From an uncultured Actinomycetes bacterium (GTDB taxonomy: Bacteria > Actinomycetota > Actinomycetes > S36-B12 > UBA5976), in contig CAJBBC010000096.1 of NCBI GenBank assembly GCA_903951185.1, positions 1 to 15,898 on the forward strand: a DNA stretch of 15,898 nt, in the 5' to 3' direction. The position numbers and the translations under genes were made by a program. This document shows positions 15,479-15,898 of the stretch, one piece after another (position 1 is the stretch's first letter; each line of letters opens with the position of its first letter). The notes under the pieces are model-generated. The model saw only the letters and a program-made list of their open reading frames with translations, did not search any database and was not told the origin of the DNA.

Positions 15479-15898
15479 ATGAGATTACGCTTTCGACTCG
15501 GCAGTTTCCTGATTGCCATGTTCTTTTGTTTAACGTTTGAATCGCCAAGTCAGGCCACAGAAGTGGTCGGTAGTAACGAATTAGCTGCTTACCTTGGAAC
15601 TGGCGGACTACTTTTACCGAGCTCTTTTGCAGGTTCGGCTACTACCAAAACACAAGTTACTAACTGTGATGATTGTGTTTGGGCTTACACAGTTTTTTGT
15701 ATGTACACCAGTGAAGGCCTATGTAAACATTCCACGGCAAGTTGCCCAAGTGGACAAATTAGATATCGAGTTTGGTTTGGCCAGACTCGTCAGACTATGC
15801 AGGTAGTTGGAAGTGTTTGCTGGGGAAGCGGCCGACCGCTAACTAGGCACGACCTGGAAAATGAAATTCGAAGTACGGTAATCAAATATGTACCGGCC
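15479..15898 (+). CDS. Cysteine-rich secreted protein, 3' end outside window
   Basis: From ATG 15479 the frame stays open to the last base, giving 140 codons with no stop, so the gene continues beyond the window. The start MRLRFRLG, a hydrophobic stretch (FLIAMFFCLTF) and SQA before a TE form a clear signal peptide, with cleavage near residue 28. The mature part is Cys-rich: CDDC followed within about 30 residues by three more cysteines (FCM, LCK, SCP), then one in SVCWGS. These suggest disulfides or metal binding outside the cell. I do not recognise the family. It starts 56 bp after the DUF4192-like gene. There is no obvious Shine-Dalgarno, so the start is chosen from the signal peptide. Confidence 0.7.
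   Translation, partial: MRLRFRLGSFLIAMFFCLTFESPSQATEVVGSNELAAYLGTGGLLLPSSFAGSATTKTQVTNCDDCVWAYTVFCMYTSEGLCKHSTASCPSGQIRYRVWFGQTRQTMQVVGSVCWGSGRPLTRHDLENEIRSTVIKYVPA

Overview
The window (GC roughly in the mid-forties by eye) looks like chromosomal sequence from a moderate-to-low GC actinobacterium. The reasons are: a linked nrdR-nrdJ pair (class II, B12-dependent ribonucleotide reductase), a DUF4192-like gene (a family known from Actinobacteria), an actinobacterial-style surface protein with InlB-type repeats, and several genes without a Shine-Dalgarno sequence that instead carry a -10-like hexamer just before the start codon. A streamlined freshwater actinobacterium is a reasonable guess, but nothing here proves it.

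Layout. Positions 1-5050 hold the 3' part of a giant surface protein: fifteen tandem ~75-residue InlB B-type repeats, a beta-rich domain, an FN3-like domain, one isolated repeat, a further beta-rich domain and a C-terminal membrane anchor. It ends at two hairpins. A 461-base gene-free stretch (5051-5511) follows; it contains a candidate pair of NrdR boxes 32 bp apart and many palindromes and CTAG sites. Then come nrdR (5512-5976) and nrdJ (6140-8947), closed by a strong terminator at 8974-9001 that can also serve the convergent lipoprotein gene at 9007-9489. A divergent + strand group carries psuG and psuK (pseudouridine degradation), a SixA-like phosphatase, and a secreted protein built from a duplicated four-cysteine domain. 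That gene converges, with overlapping stop codons, on a second lipoprotein gene (12808-13323). Divergent from the lipoprotein is a DnaQ-like DEDDh exonuclease (13427-14086), convergent with a VOC/glyoxalase-like gene (14101-14736). After an orphan hairpin with a T-run (14853-14906) come a short DUF4192-like gene (14994-15422) and a cysteine-rich secreted protein that runs off the window end (15479-15898).

How the genes work together. nrdR and nrdJ form a regulator-enzyme pair for dNTP supply, probably autoregulated through the upstream box pair. psuG and psuK make a two-step pathway: PsuK phosphorylates pseudouridine and PsuG splits the product to uracil and ribose 5-phosphate. No pseudouridine transporter is visible. 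The rest is mixed housekeeping plus five exported proteins: the repeat protein, two lipoproteins and two secreted cysteine-containing proteins. I see no mobile element, tRNA, rRNA, CRISPR array or obvious defence system. The most notable non-genic signals are the identical TAGGCT hexamers 6-7 nt before three start codons (probable leaderless promoters), the NrdR-box pair, and the orphan hairpin at 14853-14906.
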